A DNA stretch of 64,000 nt. Source: Coprinopsis marcescibilis (lineage: Eukaryota; Basidiomycota; Agaricomycetes; Agaricales; Psathyrellaceae). A program made the position numbers and the translations under genes. The stretch spans positions 558,001 through 622,000 of the forward strand of contig ML210147.1 in NCBI GenBank assembly GCA_004369085.1, in the 5' to 3' direction. The notes under the pieces are model-generated. The model saw only the letters and a list, made by a program, of their open reading frames with translations, did not search any database and was not told the DNA's origin. How positions within the stretch are numbered: position 1 is the stretch's first letter; every line of letters starts with the position of its first letter. Shown piece after piece: positions 34,572 to 47,105 of the stretch.

Positions 34572-34818
34572 GATAATGAAAGGAAAGAAAGAACAAGAGC
34601 AAGGGACGATTCCAGCGTGATCAAGTAGAATCGACAGGGGCTACTTAAATAGCATCAGCCACTTTTGTCTGAGACACTATTGAATCCGAGGTCCGGTTAC
34701 CCTTGTGGGTGAAGCACTTTCATAAATCACTGAACAAGACTTGTTTCGAAGGCAACAACCGTCCTAGTATTGTCTCCTGCGTCGCGCACACAGAGTATAG
34801 ATATATATGTACATCCAA

Positions 34819-35401
34819 TTAATTTACGGTAATCTTCTTGGGAGTCTGCTCGGCAGATGCTTTCGGGAAGGTGACAGAGAGAACGCCGCTATCCATTTTG
34901 GCTTTGATTTGGTCTTCCTGCAGAAGAGTAAGGTTTTAGCGAGAAAAGAAAATGTGACTGAAGCATACCTTGATTCCTTGAGGAAGCTGCAAAGTTCTGG
35001 AAAAGTTTCCAAAACGTCTTTCTCTGACGGCATAACCGTTTTGATCATAATCGGAGGAGATTTGGCTCTCTCCGGAAACAGTCAGTCGGTTGTTGTCAAT
35101 GCTGATGTTGACGTCGTCCTTTTTGAGGCCAGGCATTTCGAATGTTGCCGTGACGAGATTTTTGTCTTTGTCCTCGTGCAAATCCATTCTGATAATGTCT
35201 GTCAGATGAGAACCCGTGCAACAAAAACGAAAATGCGTACCGTGGCCTCAGAGGACGAACGGCGCCGTCATTCGAGGAATTGTCATTGCTGCGACGAGCA
35301 ACCTGGTTTGAGTCGGTGTTGGCTAGCTGACGATAGCTGAGCGCGTCATCGAGGAAGCGGTCTAAGTCGTAGAAAGGCTCGTAGAAGAATACGGAAGACA
35401 T
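34819..35401 (-). CDS. Small heat shock protein HSP20 (copy b)
   Basis: Same three-exon structure and nearly the same protein as copy a: MSSVFFYEPFYDLDRFLDD start at 35401, alpha-crystallin domain beginning MDLHEDKDKNLV, and C-terminal KKITVN. Conservation extends into the introns and about 60 bp upstream, including the CATATAAA word (35440-35447). This indicates a recent duplication. The last exon is the most diverged part (ASAEQTPKKI in place of ASEEKTPKKI). Both copies look functional. Copy b is divergent from KEX2, with 230 bp between the starts. Confidence 0.93.
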
Positions 35402-35439
35402 GGTTGAGATTATGGAGGAAGATAGGCGTATTTATTCGA

Positions 35440-35447
35440 TTTATATG
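35440..35447 (-). promoter_or_regulatory. TATA-like box of HSP20b
   Basis: Minus-strand CATATAAA, about 39 bp upstream of the HSP20b start, matching the arrangement in copy a. Confidence 0.45.
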
Positions 35448-35631
35448 GTCGAAATTCTGTCTCAAACATAATGATATAGGAGTTGAGAAATAGAGGAGAG
35501 AGCAGTGAGACCCGGATCAATCGAGCACCCGTGGGAGTGTTAGGCCATTCCGAGAGTGGCTGTGCAATGGACTTGGCTTTGGGATGTGATGTGATGCGCT
35601 GGTTGACTGGAGGCAATCAATCTGGCAGAGG

Positions 35632-38484
35632 ATGTATCTTCCAACTAGTTTTCTACTCCTCTGTCTTTCTTATATACCCACCGCATTAGCAACTCCTTCG
35701 CCCAGATCATACGACTCACACAATTACTATGTTATTCGCCACAACCCCACCGCCCCAAACGCCCTGTCGCTAACCGACGCTGCCCAGTCGCTCGGGGTCG
35801 AGGTTGTAGAGCAAGCAGGCGAACTCAAGGACCACTGGTTGGTACGACGGCCGAAGAACTCTCTACTCCAGCGAGATGGGTCGTTTCTTGACCCAGTTGT
35901 AGCTTCATATCAGGATTTGAAGCACCAAGCATCCGCCAGTATTCAAGCACGGTCAGAAGGCGATTCATTTGCGCGGAGATTCGTCGACACAGTCCCATAT
36001 CTCGAACTGCAGACTCTCAGAAGACGAGTAAAGCGGGCACCACCCCCAGAGAGACCCCCTTCACCCACGTCTGCCCGTGGCGTCGCTGCACGTCTCGGGA
36101 TTCAAGACCCACTCTTTCCAGACCAATGGCATCTCGTAAATGACGACTTTCCAGAACACATGATGAATGTAATACCCGTGTGGGATATGGGTATTACCGG
36201 CAAGGGAATCATATCGTCCCTAGTCGACGATGGTCTGGAATATGAAAGCGAAGATTTGGCGGCCAATTTCGTGGGTCTTCTTTTTGCTACATCCCTGGTT
36301 TCCTTCCTGAACCTTTTTTTAGGATGAGGCAGATTCCTACGATTTCAATGACCACCAAAAGCTGCCTACTCCCAAGAACTCGGACGATCACCATGGGACC
36401 CGCTGTGCTGGTCAAATTGCAGCTGTTAGGAATAACAAGTGCGGAGTGGGAATTGCCTATAACTCCAAGGTCGCAGGGGTCAGGATTCTTTCCGGACCCA
36501 TTTCGGATATAGACGAAGCAGCGGCCTTGAACTATGGCTTCCAAAACGTTTCGATATACAGCTGCAGCTGGGGACCTCCCGACAACGGCCAATCAATGGA
36601 AGGGCCGGGGTACCTCATTAAAAAGGCGGTTCTCAACGGGATAAACAACGGCCGAGGCGGCAAAGGTTCTGTCTTTGTGTTCGCCTCTGGAAATGGCGCA
36701 GCCCACGGGGACCAATGCAATTTCGATGGATATACCAACAGTATATACTCTGTCACCGTCTCTGCAGTCGATTATAAGGGCCTCCATCCCTATTATTCGG
36801 AGTCATGTGCCGCTAACATGGTTGTTGCGTATAGCTCCGGAAGTGGAAAGCATATCGTGCGTCCAATTCATTCGTGTCTGGTTTGGCCCATGTTCACATC
36901 TCGACAGGTCACCACAGATAAAGGGAGAGACAAATGCTCGCGCATTCACGGAGGTACCTCTGCAGCTGCCCCAAACGCAGTTGGAGTCTTTGCACTGGCG
37001 TTGGAAACACGGTAAGTCGCTCCTTCTGCTTTATGTCTACCATGGTTAAACACCGCCTAGTCCTGATTTGACATGGCGAGATATCCAACACCTTTGCGTC
37101 CAATCAGCTCGAATGATAAATCCCGAAGACCCAGATTGGGAGCCGACGACCATTGGCAGGCGTTACAGCTACAAATACGGCTACGGCGTTCTAGACGCAG
37201 AATTGTTCATCAAGGCGGCCAAGGACTGGAAGCTTGTCAAGCCTCAAGCCTGGTTTAGCTCGGATACCCCTATATTGGAGAACGGTGCGATGGACGTCAA
37301 CGGCACCTATTCTGGAGGAACCTTGATCGGCCCTGGGGGGGTTACAAGCACCCTAGAAGTTACCCCGGAGATGCTCACCAATAATAATTTCGAAACACTG
37401 GAGCACATAAACGTCAAGGTTTGGATTAACCACACACGGCGAGGGGATGTCGAGGTCGAGCTCGTGAGCCCGAATGGGGTTAAGAGCATCCTTGGCAACA
37501 AGCGAGCCTCTGACACTGCAAACACTGGATATCCTGGATGGATGTTCATGAGCGTAAAACACTGGTAAGAGGTCTGAGGTTTGGTCAAGCCAATACATCT
37601 TACACCATTTCAGGGGAGAGAATCCGGTTGGAACCTGGACCATCAAGGTTAACGACCAGCAACGGGAATCAGAGCATGGCCGATTCCTTGGATGGAACAT
37701 GATTTTCTGGGGAAGTACCATCGATTTTTCCAAGGCGACTAAATACGAGGTTCCGGAACTCGATGACATTCTTCCAACCATATCAATACCAAAATCCACG
37801 CCAAAACCATCTATGACCAGCTTGCACCCCAAACCCACAGATAACCTTCCTTCTGAAGGGGAGAACTCGATACCATTTGCTTCGTTGGCATCTAAGGTTT
37901 CGTCACCTTCTTCATCAACGACCCTTGCCCCCGCTCCCACTCCCCCGCCACAAAGTTCGGCGGCGACAAGTGTTCCAACGGCCGACCAAGGCTGGTTCCC
38001 CGACATGGCAAACTTGATCACGAACCAGAAATGGTTCTTTGGTGCAATCGGTGCTGTCGCCTTGTTCGGTGTCGGAGCACTCGTATTCTTATGGAGAAGG
38101 AGGGTGCAGAGTATGGCGAGTTCGAACTATAGCGCACTCGCTGATAGCGAGGATGTGTCGATGACTACCGTTGGACCGGGTATGGGAGGTGGGGCGAGGA
38201 CGACGCGAGATTTGTATGATGCGTTTGGCGAGTTGTCGGATGACGATGATGAGACAACTGCCTTGCGACCTGGTGGCCAACCGGCTCGGTCGACTGCTCG
38301 ACTTGGATATCATTCGGGATTCTTGGATGATGAAGAGCCTTCGGCGGCGTTGACGTCGTATCGTGATGTACCAACAGGACAGCCCCACCTGTCGCAACCA
38401 CGGCCAGCGGGCTCACAATCAGCTGAACCCACAAGTCCGAGTGGCAGTGTAAGTAGTTGGGAACATGCCAATGCATCGTCGTGA
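35632..38484 (+). CDS. kex2: Kexin (KEX2-type proprotein convertase)
   Basis: Late-Golgi, calcium-dependent serine protease cutting after Lys-Arg or Arg-Arg in secretory precursors. The signal peptide is at residues 1-20. The prodomain ends at a self-processing site (RRVKR, residues 131-135). The S8 catalytic triad is present: Asp in SLVDDGLEYE (~199), His in DDHHGTRCAGQ, Ser in HGGTSAAAPNA. The oxyanion Asn is in VFASGNGAAHGD. The P domain follows (ENGAMDVNGTYSGG to FLGWNMIFWGS), then a Ser/Thr/Pro stalk, one TM helix (WFFGAIGAVALFGVGALVFL) and an acidic cytosolic tail suited to Golgi retrieval. Four introns, about 880 residues, a normal length for the family. Confidence 0.95.
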
Positions 38485-38732
38485 TTATGAACCATTTTAG
38501 ATGCGTCGTACCCTACGGACATACTTTCGTTCTTAGCACTACCAAGTATTGTACGCATGGCATATTCTTTTTCTAATTTTTCTGTATCATAAATGGGGGA
38601 ACGATATCATATATATATAATTACAAATACAGGACAGGCACAGATAGCACAACAACAGGCGCCAATTAGGACAAGAGGCGTCATTAAATACAAGTGTAAG
38701 ACAAAAGAATGGGGTGGGAGGGTATCGTATCG

Positions 38733-41493
38733 TTAATCCGTCCCAAGGATTTGCAGCTTCGACCCGTTTGCAATTCGGGTCCAGACTTCCAGTTCTTCGT
38801 ACTAAATGTGCCGGTCATGTTAGTTGCGTTGGGAGCAATGAAATGATAAATTACTTACAGCGACTATGCATTCCATGAGCTGAGCTTCAGACCATCCAGC
38901 ATTCAATACGCGGGCACGGACATCAGCTATCGAAAGAGTATCTGTGTCCTCTTCATCGTCAGAATCGACGTCCATGTCTCGTTGACGATCTGGCCCTTTG
39001 CCGAAACGTCGGGGAAGAGGCTTGGCCTTCCTGTTAAGCATGCCCTTGATGAGTCTGAATATCTTGCTGGCAGTGGATCTGTCAAAGTCGTGTGCGTCTT
39101 CGTCTTCCTCCTGCAAGCTTTCTTTGCTACAGTCCATCAACCGGAGTGCCTCATCAACATCGGCTTGTTGAACTTCGTCTGCCAGGCGTAGACGGGCGAG
39201 GGCTTGGGCGAGACGAAGGACACCGAGGAGTGTTCGGGCAGATGTGTAGGTTTGGGTCTTGTTGTTTTCGTCTTTGGACAGTTTGCGTAGGCGCACATAT
39301 GAATCGACGATGTAACTTGAAACGTGGGGAGGAACCGTGGGTCGCTTCTGGCGGGCCTTCGCGATAAAGTGTCTACATAGTCGAGTAAAAATACTTAGGA
39401 GTGGGTTATTGTAGAAACAGAATTGAAAACATACCGCATAACGTTGGGAGGAATGACATCGTGCTCCAATTCAGGGTGTCTGTTGAACATATGCACGAAT
39501 GTAACGTGCTCAGCAAGGCGCTCGTCGGAGTCGCGTGAGGGTTTATCCAAAATCAGGAAAAGGAGATCAAAACGGGAGAGTAAAGCGGCGGGCAAGTTGA
39601 CGTTTTCACCGACGGAAGCCTTGATGTTGTATCGCCCATACAAAGGGTTGGCCGCTGCAAGGATAGAAGTTCGAGCGTTCAACGTTGTCGAAATACCAGC
39701 TTTGGATATCGAGATAGTTTGTTGTTCCATGACTTCGTGGATTGCGGTTCGATCCGACTCCTCCATTTTATCAAATTCGTCAATGCAGCAGATACCATTG
39801 TCGGCAAGGACGAGGGCGCCACCCTCTGAGATTGAAGTCAGATGTTCCGTTCCAATCCATTACATCTGAGGAACTCACCAAGAACCATCTCGTCGGTTAC
39901 AGGGTCTCGCATGACCGCTGCTGTAAGACCAACACCGGAGGAGCCCTTCCCTGTAGTGTACACCCCTCGAGGGGCAATTTTCGATATGTACTTGAGTAGC
40001 TGTGACTTGGCCACACCAGGATCTCCCATAAGACAGACATTGATATCGCCTCGAATCTTCATCCCATCCCCAGTAACTTTGGTGACACCACCGACCAGCA
40101 GAAGTAACAATGCTTTCTTGACGTCTTCGTGGCCATAAATTTCAGGTGCGATGCTTTGCGCAAGGGTGGTGTACAGTTGAGGGTTGTTGGCGAGCTCGTT
40201 CAAGGCTTGCTCGATTTCTGGACTGCTTTCTAATTCGGTGTACTGTTTCTTCAGTTGATGGATATAATGAACTTCAAGGTAGGTGTCTGTCAACAAGCCG
40301 GCTCGGATTGCTTGGAAGCCAGTGTATGGGACAGGGAGGAAGACACCGCCGAGATGTACGACGTCTCCGGGGTTCATCATACGAGTTAATGCGCCATTGA
40401 CGTGAATAGTCATAGATCGTGGAATATGGCCAACCGGAACTTGATCAGCCTGTAAAATATGTAAGTTTGAAGAGCATGCTCCGGGACTAAGAGACACTTG
40501 CCATTTCTTGGATTTTAACCTCTTGAAAGGGACTGAACCGACAAGCACGGGTTTGCATGTGCAGTGAGCCACGGATTCCGTTCTTCAGACACTCGTCCGC
40601 ATTCTGGCAGTCTGTGATGGGTGCAAAAGTCTTGTTTGAAATGTCTTGAAAGGTTTCCGAGCCACACACTTCGCAGGTGTACGCATTGACTTGCAGCAGT
40701 GGCTTCACTTCTGAAACGCGAGTGACTATTCCCCGAACTGTGATCAATTGACCAAGATTTGAACCCTTGACTTCTCGGACTGCAATTGCCTCGTCGCTCT
40801 TGAGGGGTTTGAAGTACAGGTTACTGGTGATGGGATGAATGTTGAGCCTTGAGAGCCAAAAATGGCAGCGACTTACTATCTTCGGAGCAAGTGAGCCGGA
40901 AAACGGTTGAGTGGGTCATCCAACTGTTCGTTCCTCTCCCTACGCTGATGCAAAATAACGTCGATGACTTCGTCGTGCTCGCTGATATCCTTGGTGGGCA
41001 GTGGCATAAGGCTATCAACAACTTCTGAGAAAAGCTTCACGTAGCGATAGGCATTCGCCTGAATCCGAGAGACGAGACCTCCCGTAGTTTTTTCGTGCTT
41101 GCGGTGTGTTAATTGAATGAGGAAAAATGGCAATCGGAGGGCAACACACCTCGTAGATGTCCTCCAAGTCGATAGTCAACATTTGCTGCTCTCGATTGGC
41201 AATTCGTTGCTACGATGTGTTCAGCACGCGCAGGACGCGTCAAAATGGAGCAGGACGCGTACCAGTTGCTTCATGTACTTGAGAGAGAGTAACTCGGCAG
41301 GGACACCATTGTCGCTGTCTTCAATGTCGATGTTGGCGAAATTGGAGGCAAGGTCGGATGTGTCCTCCTTGCATTTTGACAAAAAATCACGGATTTTGTC
41401 TGTATAATGTTATTAGCGGCTCTTAGTAGGTTTAAAATGCATACCTTGCTCTTCGTCGTACTTGACGGAGTAAGTGAATGTGTTGAGGGACAT
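38733..41493 (-). CDS. mcm7: DNA replication licensing factor MCM7
   Basis: Subunit of the MCM2-7 replicative helicase. The start is [16 protein letters not shown] at 41493. The N domain contains a zinc finger ([11 protein letters not shown] ... DCQNADEC) and [15 protein letters not shown]. The AAA+ core is [20 protein letters not shown], Walker [13 protein letters not shown], Walker [27 protein letters not shown], and the arginine finger [11 protein letters not shown]. The C terminus ends [22 protein letters not shown]; YEELxVW is typical of MCM7 among the MCMs. About eight introns, near 785 residues. The second or third intron (41213-41266) holds two MCB boxes. The gene is divergent from DNMT1. 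Confidence 0.96.
41235..41260. promoter_or_regulatory. Two MluI cell-cycle boxes (ACGCGT) in an MCM7 intron
   Basis: ACGCGT occurs at 41235-41240 and 41255-41260, each as caggacgcgt, with a related cagcacgcg just before (41222-41230). In yeasts, MBF binds ACGCGT to drive G1/S genes including MCM genes. The pair lies in a 54-nt intron, about 230 bp inside the MCM7 start. One box overlaps the splice donor (gtacgcgt). Confidence 0.45.
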
Positions 41494-41823
41494 GGTGGGA
41501 CTGGAGAAAGCCTGACGGCCGTTGAGCGGTGTTTGGATTTCCGATTGGCTGCACGCGGCGGCGACCAACAAACTTTGTCAGGCATCGCAGTCATTTAGCA
41601 AACCGATATCTAGTCCATCGCCGTTTCTTGGACATCTTACCAACAAAACAACGACCACCCCTCACTTGGAATTGTCTGTGTATTGTCGGTAACTTAGGTA
41701 TGTTTCTTCAAGCTTGGATGTCCGACTTGGTACTAAGTATCAACTGAATAGGCCAGATTTCGTTCAGTCGAGTTCTCCACGCTACCTTTCTAGCAGGGGG
41801 ATATACACAGAACAACTCTTCAA
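41494..41823. promoter_or_regulatory. Bidirectional promoter of MCM7 and DNMT1
   Basis: 330 bp between divergent start codons. It includes an inverted CCAAT box (ATTGG, 41544-41548) followed by a GC-rich gcacgcggcggcg. No other gene fits in the interval. Confidence 0.5.
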
Positions 41824-44800
41824 ATGCTTGGACGCCGTGGGGGGCCGCGTCTTGTTCCTTATGTTGAAATAACCGTTCAGAGGAAGAATACCAAGCGACA
41901 ACGATCTCCTACTGTAAATCCAGTCCCGCGCCCGTCGCAACCAAAACGCGGGAGATATGATGAGCAGGACAGTCCTGCTCCTGGGGGAGAGGTATTTAAG
42001 CTTTTGGAATGCCTATCGACGAAGCTGATCATCCACTGCCCATGTATAGGACGATCGACACTCTCCAACCGTCTCGGAAATAGCAGAGGTGGTAAGAATT
42101 TCAAAGCCATGGTATTACCCCCACTTACAGATCATACGCAGTGCCGCGCCAATCGCGAGATGTCCATCTCGCCTTCAGTATCAGAGTTCGTGGCGAATGA
42201 ATTATTGACAGAGGGCCGAGAGGAGTCACCCTTCCCGCCCCCGCCTGGGTCCACCACTCCAGCTGGCTTGACAGAACTCGAGAGTAGGTGTTCAATTAAA
42301 TTGGTCGGTCGGCTGCTCACACCAATGCCTTCTAGTCCCCTCCACCTATGTTTCTCAAGAAGAGGAAATCGAGGAGTCCGGCGACTTGGTAGTCTACGGA
42401 GAAACACCTGGCGAATCTGTTTCTGATAACGATTCGGATGACAGCGACGACGATCACATTCCTGTTCGACGACTAGACAACTTCACCATCTATGAACGTT
42501 CAACGCGGAAGGTCGTCCCAGCTATCCTTCTGCGTGATCTATCGTCGCGAACAAATTACCGGGCGTCGGGCGTTGTTCGCCCTTGGATTCGAGAAGAAGA
42601 CGAAGCGGACGAAGACAGCGACTCTGACAGCGACTCTGAATCTGCGCCAGATATCAACTCGTACTCTGACTGGGACCGTGTTAACCTGAAGTCTATCCTT
42701 GAACTTAGCATTCACCACGTGGACGAACACTCGGTCCTGGATAGGTGAGAATTCGACCCTTTCATTCGTACATTGACAAACACGCTAAATGTGTAACAGC
42801 AAAATTTATATACGCACTCCCCATGCATGGTATATTCTCGGCCAACCTTCTGCTTCCTATCGACCTTTATTCAAGCAAATGTGGATTGAACATCGAATTT
42901 CGCACCTCTTGCTGAGGGCTGCTGAAGACGATCCCCGCCTTTCTTACGACGCGTTCCAGAAGTCCCTGCCGCGTCTTGATGACAAGGAAGCTTCAATCGT
43001 CAACGCAAGAGACATATTGGGCAGGGGTATCTTGCCAGATGATCTCAACGACTTTGGGGTGGTATGTCTGGTTTTATCATAAGATTTTAGAACATTACTG
43101 ACTTGGTTTCTGTGTGAAATCTATAGACGACGTACCTTGAAGCCATTGGACTAGACTCGGAGCTAGTAGATGCTTTGGGAATAAGGCGTTCACAACTCAT
43201 CCGACGCTTTTCAGCGAAGCTGGGCAGAGTGTTTGATGGCGATTCGGAAGATTTGGACCCAGATTTTATACTGTCGAAGCCTTCCGAAAAGTCATCTGTT
43301 GCCAGAAAGTCCAAGGCAGCGCTGAAAACGGCACCCATTGTTATCACCCCTATTGTAGGGCGAATTTCAGAGGGTCTGTTCCAAGTGAAGATGAAGAAAA
43401 CGTCGTCGGGTGATGATGAAATGTTGTTACCCCCGACCTGGACAGGACAGAAGATGGCGCGGCACCTGTACAATGCTGAGAAGGTGATATTGGGCCGCAA
43501 AACTGGGGAAAATGAATACTTTGATATTTTCATTGATGCTGTTTGCTACAAGGTGGGCCAATTTTATTAAACTGTGATATGTCTCTGGCTGACATTTATG
43601 GTTCTGCAGGCTGGTGATGTTGTTATGGTTGTACCAGACAAGGATTATAAGGAACCATATGACTGTATCTGGACAACCAGCAAATATGGAGACAAGTACT
43701 GGTATGTGTATTATATATTAGCTTCTCTTTTTCATGCTCAAAGTTTATAGGTTCTGCCAGATACAGTACTTCTTTGTGAAACCTCAGACAATGGGGTCTT
43801 CTGAGTTCATGTTCCATGGACAGTGGTTTCTCCACAGCTCAAGAACAGTTGCTGTTGGAGAGCTTTCCCATCCCAATGCTCTTTATCTTATTGAGGATTG
43901 CATCTCAAACTCAGTTAACTGCATCTATCAGAAGTGTAACTTTTGTTACCTTCAGCCAGGTGATAGTGAACCTCCAGAACAGCCTGATTCCAATGAATTT
44001 TTCTGCAGGTAAGCCAAACTTTTCAGCTTTAGAAGGCATATTTATGTTTCTTGCTCTTATTTCTAGTCTTGTCTATGACCAGGAAGAGGGAAGCCTGGTT
44101 GATATTCCAGAAAGTTGCTTTGAAGTTCTGGAGCCCACTTGTTCCAGGGTTTGTCTTGGCTGTCAAGCTAGAAATCAGAAGGATGGGATGGAAAACCCAG
44201 CAGTCTCCAACAATGATGACTTATGTCTCCAATATGGTGGCTTTAGCTATCATCTTTGGGACTATGTCTATCTGGTTCCTGCTGGAAGTTCCAAACTTCT
44301 TCAGATTGCCCAAATTCAGTCAATCAAAGGCAATGGCAGTACTACATCTGTTCAGGTGAAGCACTTGGAACGACAGAACTTCTATAGAGAGAAGCTAGAC
44401 TCCAAGCTCTTCTCACAACCCTTTGATTCAAGATGTATCACTGATGAGGTGAGTATTTACCACTTGGATAGTAATTTATATAATTGGATTTGTATTGAAA
44501 AAGATTTATACCAGTGCCAGCTTGTTTATACCAGTGAGATTGAAAATATCTCACTGGCATCATTAAGTGGGGTTTGCTATGTTCAATACTTTTCTACCAA
44601 GAAGGAGATTGACCAGTGGGTTCAACATAATGATCACTTTGTAGTTTTGGAAAAGTATAGCCAAGGCAAACTACTTTCCATTTCACAACTTGACTTTATC
44701 TGCTGTGAATTCTGTCATGATGCCAGGGTGGAAAACCTTCAAGAATGGGATGAATTTATCAACTTGCAACACAAGTTGGTAGGAATGGAGCTTTTCAGTG

Positions 44801-46905
44801 GTGAGTTTTGATTATTGGGTTGTGAATGATAAGCAAGAGATCTAAGCAAATTATGTTGTACTCAGGTGCAGGAGGGCTTGGTCTTGGGATGGAGCTATCT
44901 GGCTTTGTTGAGACCAAGTATGCAGTAGAGTTTCAAGAATCTGCTGCACTTACATACCAGTAGGTTTTGCTCTGACTGATAATATTTTCTGAATATTGGG
45001 TTTTCTAACTTGTTGCAGAGAAAACAATCCTCAAGCCAAGGTTTATTGTCAAGACTCTAATTTGCTGCTTCAGCAGGCTGTTGCCCAAGATAATGGAGAA
45101 AAGCCTTCTTTGGTTATGTCTATGGATGGCAAAACACCTTGTCCTAGAATGCCATCAAGACAGGATGGAATTGACTTTATATTTGGTGGTATGTGTAAAG
45201 CTCTTTTTATTTATAGGTATTACTGACTTTATATTACAGGTCCTCCATGCCAAGGGTTCAGTAGAATGAACCATGATAGGGTATGTTTTATCTTTCAGCT
45301 TATTGATTTTTGCATGATATTTTGCTCTTAGCAAGATAATGACATACGAACCAGTATGCCTTGCAATATGCTTAGCTTTGCTGAGCATTATGAGCCATCT
45401 TATTTTCTGCTGGAGAATGTTGTTGGGATATTTGACTTCAAGCTCAAGGATTGGAGAGCAGGAAGAAATGGGGAGGTAATTGAATGGGGAATGGTCAAAT
45501 TTATCAACCGCACCCTTGAAGCCCTTGGGTAAGTCTCTTCTATCAATTTAAAACATTTGCTTACTAAAATTTCCAGCTATCAAGTCAGGTGGAAGCAGAT
45601 GCAGGCTGCTCAGTATGGGGTACCTCAGTCCCGTGGTAGGGTTATCTTTTGGGCAGCAAAGCGTGGCTTCAAGATGCCCAAATTTCCTCCTCCAACTCAT
45701 GCTCACCAACGAGGTGCCCAGTGCCCTGCTTTTCCTGGTACAAACAGGAAGCAGCGCCCACTGCCACCGTCAAGGGCTCTTATCCCAACACCAGATGGAA
45801 AATACCATCAATGTGCACCACTTCCTCCACTATCTATTTTTGATGCTATTTCTGATCTGGTAAGCACTAAAAATCAGTCCAGTGGGTTTGCATTGATTGT
45901 TCTTTGAATTGTAGCCTGCTTTTGACTGGTAGGCTGTTTTGCGGATGTATAGGAGTGATAACAAACTAATTATAAACCATAGGAAGAACCCTATGAAGGT
46001 TTATCAGCCCAAGCACAAAGTAGACAACCAGCTGCGCAGGTCATTTGGAAAGCCTATACCAGTTCTGGATGCTGTTTGTGGAAAGGGAAGGAGAGAAACA
46101 GAATTTGTTGGATATGCAGATGGTGCCAATTATGCAACTCCTCCAATGAACAGGTATCAAAGTTCAATACGTGGAAATATGAAGAAGGGTCAACTGGTTA
46201 CTGGACAGTATACCAAGTGTTTTACATCTATCACTGTGGAAAAGTGAGTTTTTTCCTGCCTAATTTGTGATGAATTGCAATTATCTAAATTTGTTCCTAT
46301 AGAACCACTTCTATTCCTTTAAAACCAGGTGCTAAACACACAGGTCAGCAGCAGCTCAGTGATGGTTTATTTGATATTGCTTGTGTTGAACAGAAGTATG
46401 TGACAGATCTACCAATGGTATTGTGGCCTGAAATGGCCAAGCCTGGTCGCAAGCAGGAGGATAAAGGTGAATAAGCCATTATGCATTTTCTATGTCTGTT
46501 TTTTCTGACTATTATGCAAGTCTTCTTTGGTCGATTGGACGGGAATGAACACTTTAAATGTGCAATGACCAACCTGGCACCTAATGTCAAACAAGTGTGG
46601 CCTCTACACCCTCTTCAACGACGGATATACAGCGTGAGGGAGTGCGCACGGGCCCAGGGGTTCCCTGACGATTACCTCTTCTGCTCGACGAACACTGAGC
46701 CCTCAAAAGTAATCAGTGATGTAGGTGTATCAGCTTTCTCCAGGACTCGCGCTCAAAGCTCACATTGATTTTCCGTCGTTAGCAAATCAGGCAGATTGGC
46801 AATGCGGTTGCTGTACCATTTGCTCGTGCGCTAGGAAAGGAATTGGGAGCTGCCCGGATCTCCGATTGGAAGAAGAAACAGCGAGAGGGGAGCCCAATCC
46901 TGTAG
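41824..46905 (+). CDS. DNA (cytosine-5)-methyltransferase, DNMT1 type
   Basis: Maintenance-type CpG methylase. Domains in order: basic N terminus (MLGRRGGPRLVPY); replication-foci-type RFD (NFTIYERSTRKVVPAILL, HAWYILGQPSASYRPLFKQM); BAH1 (AGDVVMVVPDKDYKEPY to NALYLIEDC); BAH2 (LWDYVYLVPAGSSKLLQIAQ onward); catalytic domain. Catalytic motifs are intact across introns: I (ELFSGAGGLGLGMELSG), IV (GGPPCQGFSRMN with the catalytic Cys), VI (FLLENVVGIF), VIII (QYGVPQSRGRVIFWAAK), then SDLPAFDWKNP, IX/X (RECARAQGFPDDY, RQIGNAVAVPFARAL). The stop is at 46903-46905 after KKQREGSPIL. Roughly 1,300 residues with many short introns; no frameshift seen. From about 43.5 to 46.5 kb both exons and introns are nearly free of CpG and Arg is mostly AGA/AGG, unlike either flank. 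Confidence 0.93.
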
Positions 46906-47105
46906 GTTTCTGATGCTAGCAGAGAGCGGCACGATAATGTCCCCAGAAGCTGTCTTATTTCTTGATGACTGCGGTGTTTGTGGACTTGGGCTGTAATTTG
47001 TTAGGGATTCGTTTATGTACATTTGATTTTCAGGTACATTTGATTTTCAAGTTGACAATTGGAGATGTGTCTTCATCCTCGTACAACGCAGGTTACGCAA
47101 AGGTT

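Noticed and set aside
45907..45962. Apparent stop in DNMT1 after PAFDW (tag)
   Set aside because: A normal ~51-nt intron (gtaggctg...accatag) restores DWKNP, the conserved sequence, so the gene is not broken here.
43621..46500. RIP-type (CpA to TpA) mutation as cause of the DNMT1 composition shift
   Set aside because: The frame is intact without excess stop codons, CpA is retained, and the loss is specific to CpG; this fits CpG methylation decay better.
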